DNA from: Romanomermis culicivorax
Lineage: Eukaryota > Nematoda > Enoplea > Mermithida > Mermithidae
Direction: 5' to 3'
DNA length: 64,000 nucleotides
Assembly: GCA_963922205.1 (NCBI GenBank)
Contig: CAWUHX010000210.1
Location: 434,001 to 498,000, forward strand
Positions within the stretch are counted from its first letter, which is position 1, and each line of letters opens with the position of its first letter. The notes below the pieces were generated by a model, which saw only the letters and a list, made by a program, of their open reading frames with translations, was not told the origin of the DNA and did not search any database. Positions 47,919-59,756 of the stretch are shown piece after piece. The position numbers were made by a program, and so were the translations under genes.

Positions 47919-50734
47919 TTATATATATTTTTCATATGCTCTTTCTCTTGAAAAAAATATCGAACAGATTTCAAAGTATTGAAACATGGTAAAATCAAGA
48001 ATAAATTGTCATCTGGCCTTTCCAGTTCGGGAAGAAGTATGAATTACCATCCAATCCGTTTTGGATTTTCATAAGTTACGTTTGCAAGGATTCAAGCATT
48101 AGTACCACAGTTGAGACAACAGGGTGTCCGATGTGAGATTAATACGGATTTGGCTGTAACTTCGAATTTTTTTTGAATGGGCGGCCCATATTTTAAAATC
48201 GTAAAATTGTTTGGGTTGCATGAAAAAGCTACAGTTTCGAAATTGTGATAAAAATGACGGATTGTTTACCAACAAATATCGTAGACAAATATACTAAATT
48301 TCCAGATAATGTGGGGATATGTTATTGGGAGCGTAGTAGGGACCTGCATGGGCTGCAAGAACGCGGCCCTGCCCGCCCAAGTTCCCTTCTCGGCCCAAGC
48401 CCGGTCTGTGAAAGCTCCTTTTTTAGAAGTGTGTCACAATGATGAAAAATTATGATAACCCAAAAAGTTAACTAAAACCAAATCAAATCTATGTTGCTAA
48501 ATAAAAATATATCAGACTATTAATTTTTCTAGAACTGATTGTATTCACTTGCAGTATTGCAGTCTTTAAAAATGTTTGAATTTTAGGAATGGAGCATTTG
48601 CGCTAGGACTATTCCAGAAGCTGTTGAAGAATCTCAATTCTTCATTGATTGCCTAATTTTTGAATTTTGGCTGCATGTTTTCAATATGATTTTTGCATTC
48701 TGCCCGATTAAAAACGATCTAATAGCTGAAAAATTAGACTTTTTATCCCCGAAATAAATGCTGAAAAAATTCTTGCACCAGCATTGTTGAATATCAAAAT
48801 CCAAGTTTTTTCCTGGCACTTTGCGCCAGAATTAGTGATATTCGAATCCTTTTAAGGTGTTTGCACTTTGCAGCTAATTTTTTCGGAATTTGATTATTTA
48901 AGCTTTTGATAATTTGAAAATCATCATTTGAAAATTAATAAATCATTTAATTTATTGTTATCATTATCTGAACTCAAAAAAGTCAATTTTTCTTAATTTT
49001 TGGTTCCCTCTGTATATATTAAATTTTTCAAAGCCAAAGAAGCATGAATAATGCATCTGTGGAATTTTTTGAGTGAAAAAGGTTACTTGAAGAAAATAAC
49101 TGAAAAATGAAAATGAAAATGAAGAAAAGATAATTTTGACCTCTTTTGCCAAATGTTGAAATGAGCGATGCAAAAAGATGGTGCATAAGACGCCTTATCT
49201 CCATTTCTGATGAACTAATCAATGAAATTTGACCACGGAAGAGATGGATGCTGGTAAGGAGTCCTCAAATTCATCAGAATGCTGAACAGTATTGCTAAAA
49301 GCAAACTGTATCTGAAACAAATAGTAATTATGTTGATGATAACATTTAAATTATTAAATACACACTAAATATAAAAGCAGTGAAATTCTAGCAAATTTTA
49401 AATTAGGAAACATACAGTAAATTGACGTCTGTCGGAAGTTCACTTGTAAACATAATAAATGCATAAATTTTCGGACTTTTATGGTCCTCAACCCTCTGGC
49501 TCCGCTCGGCCCGAAAACATTTTTCCACGCCCCAGAGCCCAGCCCACTCTCGAGCCAGGCTGGGCGGCCCGTGGAGGTCCTTACTTCCCAATTGGGAAAG
49601 TACACAGATGCATATACATAAACATCAATGTTTACTAAATCTTCCATGCATCTAATTTATTGGCGAGAAACACATATCGTCTATTTCACCCATCTAACTT
49701 TAAATGACTACAATTTCCGTCTAAAGGCCGATTCATACTTCATCCCACATCCGGCATCCGGCTTCTGGCAAGTTATTTTTAGCTTCGGGCATTCAGTGTC
49801 TGGCATTCATTATCGGTCAATAAAAAAATGATCAATTGAGAAAAAGTTCGTCTTTAAAGCCTAATTCCAAATTGATTTAGAAATGCTAGAGCCATGTATT
49901 CATATCACCGAGTACAACAATAATATAAAGAAAAAAACGTGTAACCATAATTTGAAAAATTTTCACATTACTTAACCCAGGGTCCCACACCGTCTAAATT
50001 TTTCGTCTAATTTTAAACGTGTTTAGCTTGAACTTCTATTGAGAAACATTTAATAAACAAATGGCATCATTTTAGACATCTTTTTGAGAAACCAGCACCA
50101 ACTTGCTTTTTCTATCTTTTGAAGATTTCTCTTTTTTGTGAATGGACAGTGGTAAATGGCTGCCCCCTGGAGGTGTCACCTTCCATACTGTGGTAGGTAT
50201 GACTGGAATACGGCACCTTGGATGTAGTATGTGAAAGTATAAATGTTATCCCAAATGTTCCTTATCGGAGTTCAGCAAAATATTGGCTATGGTGAATAGG
50301 CGGAGCTTATACCCTATGAATACTCTAATGTTATCTAACACAAAACTTTTTTTACCTGCTCTCATACTTTGCACTGCACGCACTAACTTTGTTCTGCAAA
50401 TTCTAATAGTGAATTTTATGATCCAGAATATTTTTTTTACAGATAGCTTCACCAAGATAAACAAATCACAGCCTCAAAAAGGGCCAAAGTCGTGAACATG
50501 CTGTGATAATCATTTTCCATCAAGATAAGGTTTTCCGTTTTTTGCATTTACTAACATGCATGCGTTATTACCTTTGAATAGATTAAATGGAATGTTTGTA
50601 TCAAAACTGTTTTTTTGTGTTTTCTCACAGAACCAATTAGCATAGATCTGAAAATTTGTGGGTATACTCAACTAAATATTGTAACGCCTGATTTAGATTC
50701 GTGCTTACTTTGAGGTACAAATATTTTCTAATAG
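47919..50734. other. Non-coding; possible decayed element and MITE fragments
   Basis: Two GC-rich patches at 48320-48410 and 49490-49590 are weak inverted matches (GTAGGGACCTGCATGGGC against the complement of GCCCGTGGAGGTCCTTAC) and may be ends of a decayed 1.25-kb transposon. At 49726-49800 is a fragment beginning GGCCGATTCATACTTCATCC with CATCCGGC words. The ending TTTTTGAGAAACCAGCACC is near 50080-50098. Several open frames of 60-97 codons show no domain. Confidence 0.35.
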
Positions 50735-51010
50735 TTCAATCAAAAATCTTCTATGGGACAGAAAAAGAAGAATACACTTGCTTGGATGATACCAAGCTAG
50801 AAAAAGGGGTTGAAAAGATTTTTGAGAACTTAGGTGGAAGTTTAAAAAACCAAGTTTTGTAACACTGGATTTCCATTCTTTCTCTCTTGTATCAATAATT
50901 TTTCTGATTGAAAATTATATGCAATGATGTCGATGAATGATGTCACTCAAATGTGGAGAAATCGTAAACTAGAAAATTCCAAACTGTCTGCCTCTCAGCC
51001 CAGCGTTGCT
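50735..51010 (-). mobile_element. Helitron-like family, degenerate 3' fragment
   Basis: The words GGGACAGAAAAAGAAGAATA, ACTTGCTTGGAT, and TTTTTGAGAACTTAGGTGGAAG match the 3' module. The hairpin and CTAG are lost and internal parts deleted. Confidence 0.5.
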
Positions 51011-52185
51011 CTCAGAAAACATGACTTTTATTCACAAAAAAATTTGTGATGCACAACATACAAACTGCAATGGGCCAATTTCCAACTCAATCCACCCAAA
51101 CTCGACCCACTGGTTACAAGTTGAGTCAAGACTCCGCAGATCTCGACAGGTCGATAGAACTTAGAAAAGGTTAAAACACATGTCATAGAAAAATATAAGT
51201 AACACGAACATAAATTAGTAACCAAATGCAAAAAAATGTAAGTACAACTGACGACAGGTAGTGATGCACTTACCTACGATATTTTCGATTTTCTGAATAT
51301 CAACTACTGTAACCCCCAGATTTAAGCTATACTTTTACTTGATCCCAAAAATGATTACGCTTCTATATGGTCCACGGGGACACGGCGATACGAACAATGA
51401 CGATAATAACAACAAAATAATAAAACAAATGATTCGTCGACGATTGCTTTTCCATCCGCGTACAAATACAACAAAAACGCTTCCTGCTTCAACACTAGTC
51501 TTGCATAAAAACGCAACACGGTTATAATCTGATGGATTCACGCTTCTCTTTGCTTTATATACTGCTTTGGCTTTGGCCTCTCCCTTGATTCGCAGGTGAT
51601 TCGTTTCCGAAATCTTTTTCCACCAATCATTGCTTCTTGCTTCTTCCACTTCTGTATACTGTGCCCTTGTTTAACCACGCCTTCCAATGCTTTTCTCGTA
51701 TTGTATGCCTTTCACGCTTCTATTACACTTGCTTCCTTGCTTACGATGGACTTAACCATGCCTATGTGCTTCCGTGTATGCTTCCGTATTTATTACTCGT
51801 GTGTATACATGCTTCTGTATGAACCGCGGCTACTGTTCCAATTGAGACTGGTGTCTGGGTTGGGGCTTCTACTTTCTACTACAGGCAGGTGTGTTTACGG
51901 TTTTTTGAGAGAATTAATATAGCTATGGAATGTGTAGTTTCATATGGATTCTGGGGCCAGGTGCCCATGTGCAAATTAATTAGAGCCTCTTTAATTGGGT
52001 CAATAGTGGCTATTGGATTGTGGGACGATCAAAACAGAACACTTCAAATAAATTTATAGGAATGTCTACATGTGAAATCCAGAGACCCTTGAGACGATAG
52101 ATCATAAAATGAATTTATATGTAATGATAAATAACACATAGTGTACATTATCTAGCATCTAACTTACACTACTAGCTATGGGTTC
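51011..52185. other. Non-coding; possible LTR-like segment
   Basis: From TGTAACCCCCAGATTTAAGC at 51308 to about 51890 the composition changes, and there is a TATA-like TTTATATACTGC at 51551. This is reminiscent of a solo LTR, but no matching end or target duplication was found. The stretch from about 51930 may be the 3' tail of the LINE to the right. Confidence 0.3.
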
Positions 52186-52291
52186 CATACAACAGATGCA
52201 TATTCCAAAATTGGTCTAACATAGCTAATAAAGGCCTTAGTTTTCAATTTTGGATCCTTTGAAATGAAAGCTCTGTGAATCATACTTGCTA
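52186..52291 (-). pseudogene. LINE RT C-terminal piece, separated by a Helitron
   Basis: On the minus strand this encodes a hallmark LINE C-terminal motif (AFISYVRPILEYASVVW) and then meets a TAG at 52188-52186. It is the direct in-frame continuation of the LINE RT that stops at 55509. The Helitron-like element between them accounts for the gap. Confidence 0.75.
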
Positions 52292-55200
52292 CTAGTTTAT
52301 TATGAAATGCCCCGAAGGGGCAGAAAAAAGCAGAATATACTTGCTTGGATAGTTGCCATGCTAGAAAAAGAAGTGGACTAGATTTTTGAGAACTTGGGTA
52401 AAAGTTGGAAAAAAATCGCTGTTGTTATAATGGATTTTCATTCTTTCTCAGAAAAAACTTTCCATGTTTGTGAAAAAGTACATTCTGCAGCATCAAGCAT
52501 TTCGCCCTTACCCTGACATCAATTACAGTAACATTTTTTATATTAAAATTATACGCACATGATTTCAAATGTAAAAAAAGGTAAATCTATAGCATTCTAA
52601 CTCCTGACCGATTCAAAACTTCTGCCTCTCACACTAGTTGAAAAAAGATGAGGGAGGCATATTATAGTCATTTTCAGAACTATAAAGAAACCTGAGATTG
52701 GTTGCACTAACCCAACATGAAGATAAGCCCAACATTGGGATTAAATTGATGAGGGTGAGTTTGAGCTAATCGCAATGTTCAAATTATTTGCTTTCAATGC
52801 ACAAACAACACTCACTTCAGGATCAACTGATACTGAAGTTCAATTTCGAGTTTGGGAATTGCACAAATTTTTATATTTATTTGCTTTAGGGATATGAAAA
52901 TTATGTGAGAATGCTAGTGCAACCCGACAGCTCGAGCTGGGAATAATCTCGACAGCAAGCTCATTATTAGTTCTGATGACATTCAAATTATACCCAACTT
53001 CAGATCAAACGGAGTCCCTTATTTGTTCATGATAATCTTGAGGGCGATCTCAGACCCTTTAGTGCAACTGGGCTTTGGTTACAGTCATTGGGTACCAATT
53101 TGCAAATGGGAGAACAGGGTAAAGCATACAAAAATGACCCTGTTTAAGCCATGCCCATATTAGGCCTGTGCCCCAAATCCCTACCCAGTTCTCCCTCATC
53201 AAGTTGCACTCCCGTGGCAACAGTACAACTTTTTTGAAAGCATGACTGGAGCAACAGAGATGCACGAAATTGCTTCCCTTCTGCCATCCACCCATAAAAA
53301 GTTTGCGATCTTTCTGCAAATTTCAGTTTAAGTCCAAAAACTGTGAATGATGCTATTTTGTTGAATAGTTAAATAGAGGAGAATAAATTTGTTTATAGCT
53401 AGTAATCAGCAGAACTAATAAAGTGAATTCTATACCATATTTTACATAAAATGAGTGAATTAAACATATCTTGCACAATCAATTTAGTTCTAAGAAGACT
53501 TTGTGCTGTAGCCTTGTCTAAAAAAATGAATGAGATTTCATGTGTCAATTAGCCAGAGTAGATTCCTGTTTTATTGAAACTAAAAATAGCAAAAAGTTCA
53601 ACGCAGTTAGTACATACATGTGTGAGGGAAGCCATGAAGGGTACAAACTACCCCATGGGTTTTGAAACTGGAAAATTTGTTCCAGTTTCAAAACTTGAAA
53701 AAACTTTTTGTCAACTTTTTGTGAATATTTGTCTCAAAAATCGCCTAAAAAACCTAGGTCCACTCCTGTACCCTCCTCAAAATTTCGGAGATGCACATGT
53801 TTGGTTGAAAAGTGTGTTGATTTACTCTCCTGCAGAATATACTTTTCCACAGACATTTAAAATTTTTTTGAGAAAGAATGAAAATCCAACATATGATTTT
53901 TTTCCAACTTAAATCCAAGTTCTCCAACTTCTAGTCCACTTCTTTTTCTAGCATGGCAACTATCCAAGCAAGTATATTTTTCTTCTTTCTGTCCCATTGG
54001 GGGCATTTTCTAATAAACTAGTTCACCTATTTTTAGTGGGCTTCAGCCATGTATGAAAACCTCCATAGAAGCATACTGAAGTTTTAAATTTGGTCATCTT
54101 CACATCAAAGAGACAATAAAAAACAATCTCAAAGCTACGAATTTTCACTTTTGGTAAAAGTAGATGTGTGAACTAAATAGAAGTTGAAACATGTTGTGAA
54201 CATAGTGTAAAGTGCCTGTTTCCATTGAATTTCACATGATCAAGAAACTGTCAACCCAAAAAACTTTAGAAATACCTTGGTTTGCGCACATGAATATGTT
54301 TGTGTGAAGTGACTGTGTCCATTGAATTTCCCATGGTCAAAAACCTGTTATGAAGAGTGAAAATTTGTAAAATCCCATTTCTCTGAATGTGTAATAAATA
54401 TGTCTTTCATTTTTCTGTACAAAAGGTTTTCTTTTGCTGCAATTTCATTTCTGACTCCACATTGTGTTGTGACCCAGACAAGAGGTACGCTATTTTTGAG
54501 TTACTTTCATTAAGTACTTTGTTTTCATCTTTTTCTATTGTTTAACCATCATTCCAAGAAACACCAAAGCCCCCTTTTCGCATATTGACATCACAGTGGC
54601 GTGACAAACCTCTTTCCCCAAAAATCGCAGTAATACATTTGTTTACACTCAATATATTTTCGTATGTAAAGTAATTGCATTCATTAAATTCCCCGCAGAC
54701 AAAAACCACTTCCACCATAAAGTCATGGAAATATGCTCGTTCACACCAAGTATATTTTTTTTGTGTAAAGTGACGCATCCATTGATTCCCCTGCAGTCGA
54801 AAACCTTCTCTACAAAAAAGTTACGGAAATACACTTGTTTAGACCCTGAATAATCTTTCTGTGTAAAGTGACCACATTCACTGAATTTCCCATGGTCCAG
54901 AACCCCTTGCCCCAAATAATCACCAAGATACACTTGTTTACACCTGAGATAATTTTTCATGTAAAGTGTCTGCGTCCATCGAATTTCTAATGGTCGAAAA
55001 CTCTCACACCCCAAAAATCCCAATAAGGCTAGAGGTTCAATTGAGACTGCAAAAAATTCTGGGACTGAAGTGCATTATGCCCCAAAAAAATATTTCTTTG
55101 AGGCCCTAAGTATTATAACAAAATTGCCGAATTTCACATTTCCCGGGACTTTGAACCACCATATAATTGAATTGAGACCCTGTTTTAAAAAAATGAAAAT

Positions 55201-55508
55201 TCGCATTTGAGATTGCATTCCCAAGATGTTTAGGCCCAAGTATGGAGCTTGTATATGGCACAGCCATTGCTGGGCATGGTGGAACTGGGGGCCCTTAAAA
55301 AGTGCGTTTTTTGCATGTTTTTGGGGCCCCACTGAGCACCACTTGCAGATAGAGGCGAAGTGACAGAAGGCACCCCATAGTTTCCCTCTATGATCAAAAT
55401 AATCAAAAAACTCGAAGGTTCTAGCTCTTACAGTTTTGGCTGTAGAGGTGGTACATGATATTTGGGATCCAAGTATATTATAGGTTGATGCTATCATGCC
55501 ACTTTTGA
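52292..55508 (-). mobile_element. Helitron-like family copy inserted in a LINE
   Basis: CTAG at 52292 (3' end, T next on the element strand) and TGA ending at 55508 (5' end, A next). Both flanks are LINE coding sequence. Joining them leaves the LINE reading frame intact with a single A-T junction and no duplicated or lost base, which fixes the boundaries. The copy has the hairpin variant GCCCCGAAGGGGC, the inverted internal 3'-end copy near 53990-54022, a shortened minisatellite (54290-55010) and the conserved 5' part. Confidence 0.82.
54290..55010. repeat. Minisatellite, ~98-bp unit, in Helitron-like copy
   Basis: Units with GTGTAAAGTGAC and TTTACAC words, about six, partly interrupted by unrelated sequence at 54350-54600. 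Confidence 0.65.
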
Positions 55509-56759
55509 TTTTTGACCCTTTGGCAACGATGGTAGCACAGTGTACTGTCTGAGATAAATTGCTGGTGATGAATACGTCAAGATCTTTACAGGGATAATCG
55601 ACTTTGGTTAGACAATGACTATCTAATGTGTATTGATTGTGGGGATTTGAATTACCTATATTTAGAACATTTGTTCTTGATGAAGAAATGGATAGTTGCC
55701 CCACGGTGGACCAGCGAGAGATATTGTTCAAGTCACTTTGCATCAAGCTGTGGTTTTCTGAAAGATTGAAGATCTTCAAATCATCAGCAAAGACAAAGAG
55801 ATAGCTGTGGTAAATTACATCGACTAGATCATTGATATACAAGAGAAATAAAGTTTGGCCTAGGCCACTTCCTTGTGGAATGCCACTGGTTACAGTGATA
55901 GTACCAGTATGTGTATTATTCATTCTGACTTTTTGGACTCTGTTTGACAAAGAACTTTCTATCCATTGTAAAACAAATCCATTGATGCCGAAGTTCTTCA
56001 CTTTGGCAATTTGGAGTGAACAACCAAATCAAATGCTTTTTGGAAGTCAATGAACACAATATCGACATGCTTCTTAGAATCAATCAATTTTGTCCATTTG
56101 TTCATATAATACAGAAGTTGACTCGTGCAAGATTTGCCTCTCTGAAATCCGAATTGTTCTTTTTGTAATATTTTGGTAGTAAGTGCATGTGTCATAAGAG
56201 ATTTGTTTATGAGAGATTCCATTAGCTTACAAGTTACACAGCCCAACAGAATGGGCCTATAGTTTTCGACAGCAGAAGATAAACCTTTCTTAAAAATAGG
56301 GATGACTAATGTGTCATGCCAGAGTGAAGGTAGCTTACCAGTTCTATATGAAACTTTAAAAATGATGGATAGTGGAATTTGTGAAAGGTGCTTTAGTTTT
56401 TTGAGAAAAAATGCACATAAACTGTCAGAACCCAAGGATAATGATGGCTTTAATTTGCTCAATGGCTCTAGGATAGCTTCTGAGGAGAATATTACCTCAA
56501 TTGTTTTGTCTGGTACCATTTTTTTCAGGTTTGGGATACATTTGTCATCTTTAGATAAGGTGCAATTGAAAAACTTGTTGAAAGCAATAGCTCTACTGCA
56601 ATCATCACTGAGAACATGATCTTCATAAGTGATATCAGGAATAACAGATTTAAGATTCAATTTGGAGTTGAAATTTTTGAAGAAGTTCTTAACATCTGAG
56701 CCTTTTTTCAATAATCTAGCTTCTCTTTTGGCATGAAATTTATCAATTTCACTAGACAT
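55509..56759 (-). pseudogene. LINE reverse transcriptase
   Basis: The minus strand encodes the RT of a non-LTR retrotransposon in two frames overlapping near 56000. The first has the motifs NYRPI, QFGFQRGKSC and DFQKAFD. The second has GIPQGS and the catalytic FADD near 55778. A frameshift right after motif A breaks it. The frame runs to the Helitron junction and resumes at 52291. With the ORF1 type described next, it fits the CR1/Jockey group; I cannot place it more finely. Confidence 0.85.
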
Positions 56760-56846
56760 TTGAAGGTTGAGTATTTTATACTTTTGTTTTAGGGTTGGGT
56801 CTTTCCTGAGCTTTTTGCATAGGAATCTTTTCTTTGATTGTTGTCT

Positions 56847-57758
56847 TCAGATAGAGAAAGGATAAGAATATTTCGACATAGGTTTTTTCAGCGGAATACA
56901 AGCTTTAATAATTGTTTTTAGAATTATCATGAACGTAGTACAAAAATCTTCTGCACTAGCACACCCAGAAAAAATTTTGTGCCAATCATGAGTTGCCAAG
57001 GCAGCCTCTAGCATCGAGTTATTGCCCTTCGGAAAATCATATTTTATATCAGTTGGAGTCTTATCTACAGGCTTATAAAAAAGATCGAATTTTAAGGGGT
57101 TACGATCACTAGTTGAGAATGGTTTCATCAGAGTAAGGTCTTTGACAAAATCGGGGTGCAGAGTTAAAACAAGGTCAAGTATGTTTTGTCCCAGGGTTGG
57201 AAACTTCACAAGCTGCATAAGTCCGAATTCATTCATAAATTGGATAAAATTAAAATTTGTAATGTTTTCATTAAAATATTCATTTTTATTCCACTTAATA
57301 CCGGGCTAATTAAAATTGCCAATTATCAGTGGTATTTGGCTTTTGATTGTAGAACTAGACCATTTAAGTGTCCTAATAAATGCTTCAGTACCTAAAAGTG
57401 ATGCATTTTGAGGTCGATAACTCAAGATGATCCTGTATGATATTTTGGATGTTTGGAAATCTACAACTAACATTTCTGATTCTCTTAGAACTTCAGGTAA
57501 AGTAATCAATTTGATTCATAATCCAGATTTGTGGATTATTGCATCAAAAATGTTTTTGTTTAACCAAGTTTCAGTTCTAGAGAGAAAATCATATTCATCT
57601 GTTTTCAAAAGTAAATTAAGAGGTGGAATTTTATTGCATAGGTTATGTGAGTTAAAGTACAAACAGCTTAAATTTGCAATTGAGGCACCAAAATTTGGAA
57701 GTAAAGGATTGAATTTTTTGCAATTTAAGGGTATTTTAGCTGTACATTTTTTACACAT
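56847..57758 (-). pseudogene. LINE apurinic-like endonuclease remnant
   Basis: There are three pieces in different frames: the N-terminal part with YFNSHNLCNK and TETWLN (57758-57516), the middle with YRPQN and LIIGNFN (57509-57306), and the C-terminal part with FSTSDRNPL (57236-56847). In active enzymes the middle motif is usually GDFN and the last SDH; here both carry substitutions, so the enzyme is inactive as well as frameshifted. Confidence 0.8.
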
Positions 57759-57782
57759 TTCATTCCAAAGTGGCGTTACTTC

Positions 57783-58696
57783 CTAGGCGATAATTGACGA
57801 AACATTCAATGAAAAGACACATTCTTTAATATTCTTACAAAAAATTGTGAATTTTTGGTAATTAATGTAATGAGTGTTGGGTCCACAACATGAAAGCTTT
57901 TCATGTAATTGACGACCTATTATGCGCTGATTGTAGGTTAGATCTTGCCTAGCACGTAGGGGCAAGTTTGTTGCTCTTCTTGCTACGCCATTCACGAATT
58001 TGATAAAGTTTTGTTTTACCTGAGATGTGGTGCAGACAATTTTCAGAAAACAGCGTTGATTATTGACATTAGGGCCATCTCGAAATGTGTTCAAAATGTG
58101 CATCAGTGTAATGGGTTCAAAATTGTTGTCATCAGAAGGCGTTGATAACAGACTGTGAACAACTTCTAGATCAGGCACTGTACCATTTTCAGGGATGCCA
58201 AATAACACCGCGTTTCGACTTTTCAGCTTCAATTCGGCTGCTTCATCAACCATTTCATTTATATTCTGCATATCCATCAGTTTTGTAAATCCATCATTTG
58301 TAGTCGATAATCGGTTAGGGCCTTGGCTATTCCAATTAATATATTTATTTTACTAGATAATGCTTTAAAGCGAGCTTCCATGTGCTCGAGACGTTCTTCC
58401 AGTATTAGCAGTTGATTGATATTCAGGGTACAATTGCTGCAGAAGTATTTTAGGCCTATAAATGTATCAATTGAATTATATAATGTGTCAGGCAAGCCGG
58501 TGCAATGAAAATGGATCCAGTTACGGGAATAATCACATTGTATGGCTGAATCATTGTCTGTGACTTTATTGGTGCATTTCGTGCCTGGGTAATTAATGGT
58601 CGTGGAATTTTTACTCTTTGATGTCATTGATGTCATTGATGTCAAAAGTATGACTTCGTTCTTTTTTGACTTCGAAGATGCGTTTGATTGAGACAT
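57783..58696 (-). pseudogene. LINE ORF1 (PHD-like finger plus RRM-like domain)
   Basis: The first frame (58696-58277) starts at ATG and holds a PHD-like finger (CDYSRNWIHFHCTGL, FCSNC) in which at least two expected cysteines are replaced, followed by a coiled coil. The second frame (58277-57783), shifted by one base, has the RRM-like part (RNAVLFGIPENG, then CFLKIVC) and the C-terminal DLTYNQR motif typical of LINE ORF1 proteins. One indel has split a protein of about 300 residues, which would bind the element RNA. Confidence 0.75.
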
Positions 58697-58739
58697 AATA
58701 ACACAGTTGGATTTAAAGCATACTAAATTGGGTACCTTG

Positions 58740-59170
58740 ATATTTTAGGGTGTACTGCAGCATTTTCTCTAAGAAAACTGAGTTGGGTTTTATGTGTCAA
58801 CTTCCTTCAATTGACATGTTTCGGTAGCACTAAATTTAAGTAAAAAAGTTCAATGCAGTTGGCAGCCCACATGTGCAAAGGAAATATGGGGTATGTAACC
58901 TCCAGAGTTTTGAATTTCAAAATTTTTTCATGAAAAAAATTTTTTGGTCATTTTTTCTGGATATGTGTCTCAATAAAATAAAAAAAAAATAACACGGTTT
59001 ACTACCTATATCTTCCTCAAAATTTTGGAGCTGCACCTGAGTGTTTGGAAGGTCTATTGTTGCACTCAGTTGCAGATAATACTTTTTTGAATTATTTTTT
59101 ATTTTTAATAAGAAAGAATAAAATCCAACATCACAATACTGGATTTTTTAGGCATGATTTCTAATAGGAT
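58740..59170 (-). mobile_element. Helitron-like family, old internal fragment
   Basis: Matches the 3' module in diverged form: CTAAGAAAACTGAGTTGGG, TAAAAAAGTTCAATGCAGTT, CACATGTGCAAAGG and TTTTTTGGTCATTTTT correspond in order to 60975-61160. No terminus is preserved. Confidence 0.5.
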
Positions 59171-59756
59171 TCAACTTAGTTGTAATAAGTAAAAACTAAA
59201 CCCTGCCTGAAAATTACATGTTCGATGTAACTTGATGATTTGGAACGAAAATAATATTCAGTTTGTCTGAAAGTCAAAATTTGCATAGCTACAGTAAAAC
59301 AAAAAAAGAAACTTTTCGAGTTTTTCAATTTCTGACATACACTTCTTTCAACTCTTGCAGGTTTAGGTGTGCCAGATATCGTGTTCAGTAAATTTACTCA
59401 GCATTAGATGAATGAAAAGGAAACACTTTACTGTAGGATTTATTACCCTAAAGTGCATTTTAAGAGTACAACAGTGCTTGAAACATCAAATTTTAAGATC
59501 AAAATTTGCAATTTTTTTATTGCTAAAGCTCAGAAGCACCGAAAATTTCCCTATGATATAGATAGTTTGCCATATCTTCTACCTGCTGACAAAAAATTAC
59601 GAAAATTCATGTACTGCTAGGAGGTACCATGACTTGAAGTTTGAATACCAGTTATAATTGCATTTTTTAACAATTGCAACCTTCACTGTGAGTGAATCGA
59701 AACTTCATAAACTTTCATTTGAGTGAGTTTTGTATGCTGAATATTTCTATATATAT
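59171..59756. other. Non-coding, no feature recognised
   Basis: AT-rich sequence ending in a short TA microsatellite. A 70-codon plus-strand frame at 59408-59620 has no recognised domain. Confidence 0.4.

Noticed and set aside
48320..49590. A 1.25-kb transposon with inverted GC-rich ends
   Set aside because: The inverted match is short and imperfect and no duplication could be defined; mentioned only as a possibility in the stretch description.
51308..51890. Possible solo LTR starting TGTAACCCC
   Set aside because: No matching second copy, no convincing CA end and no flanking duplication could be found.
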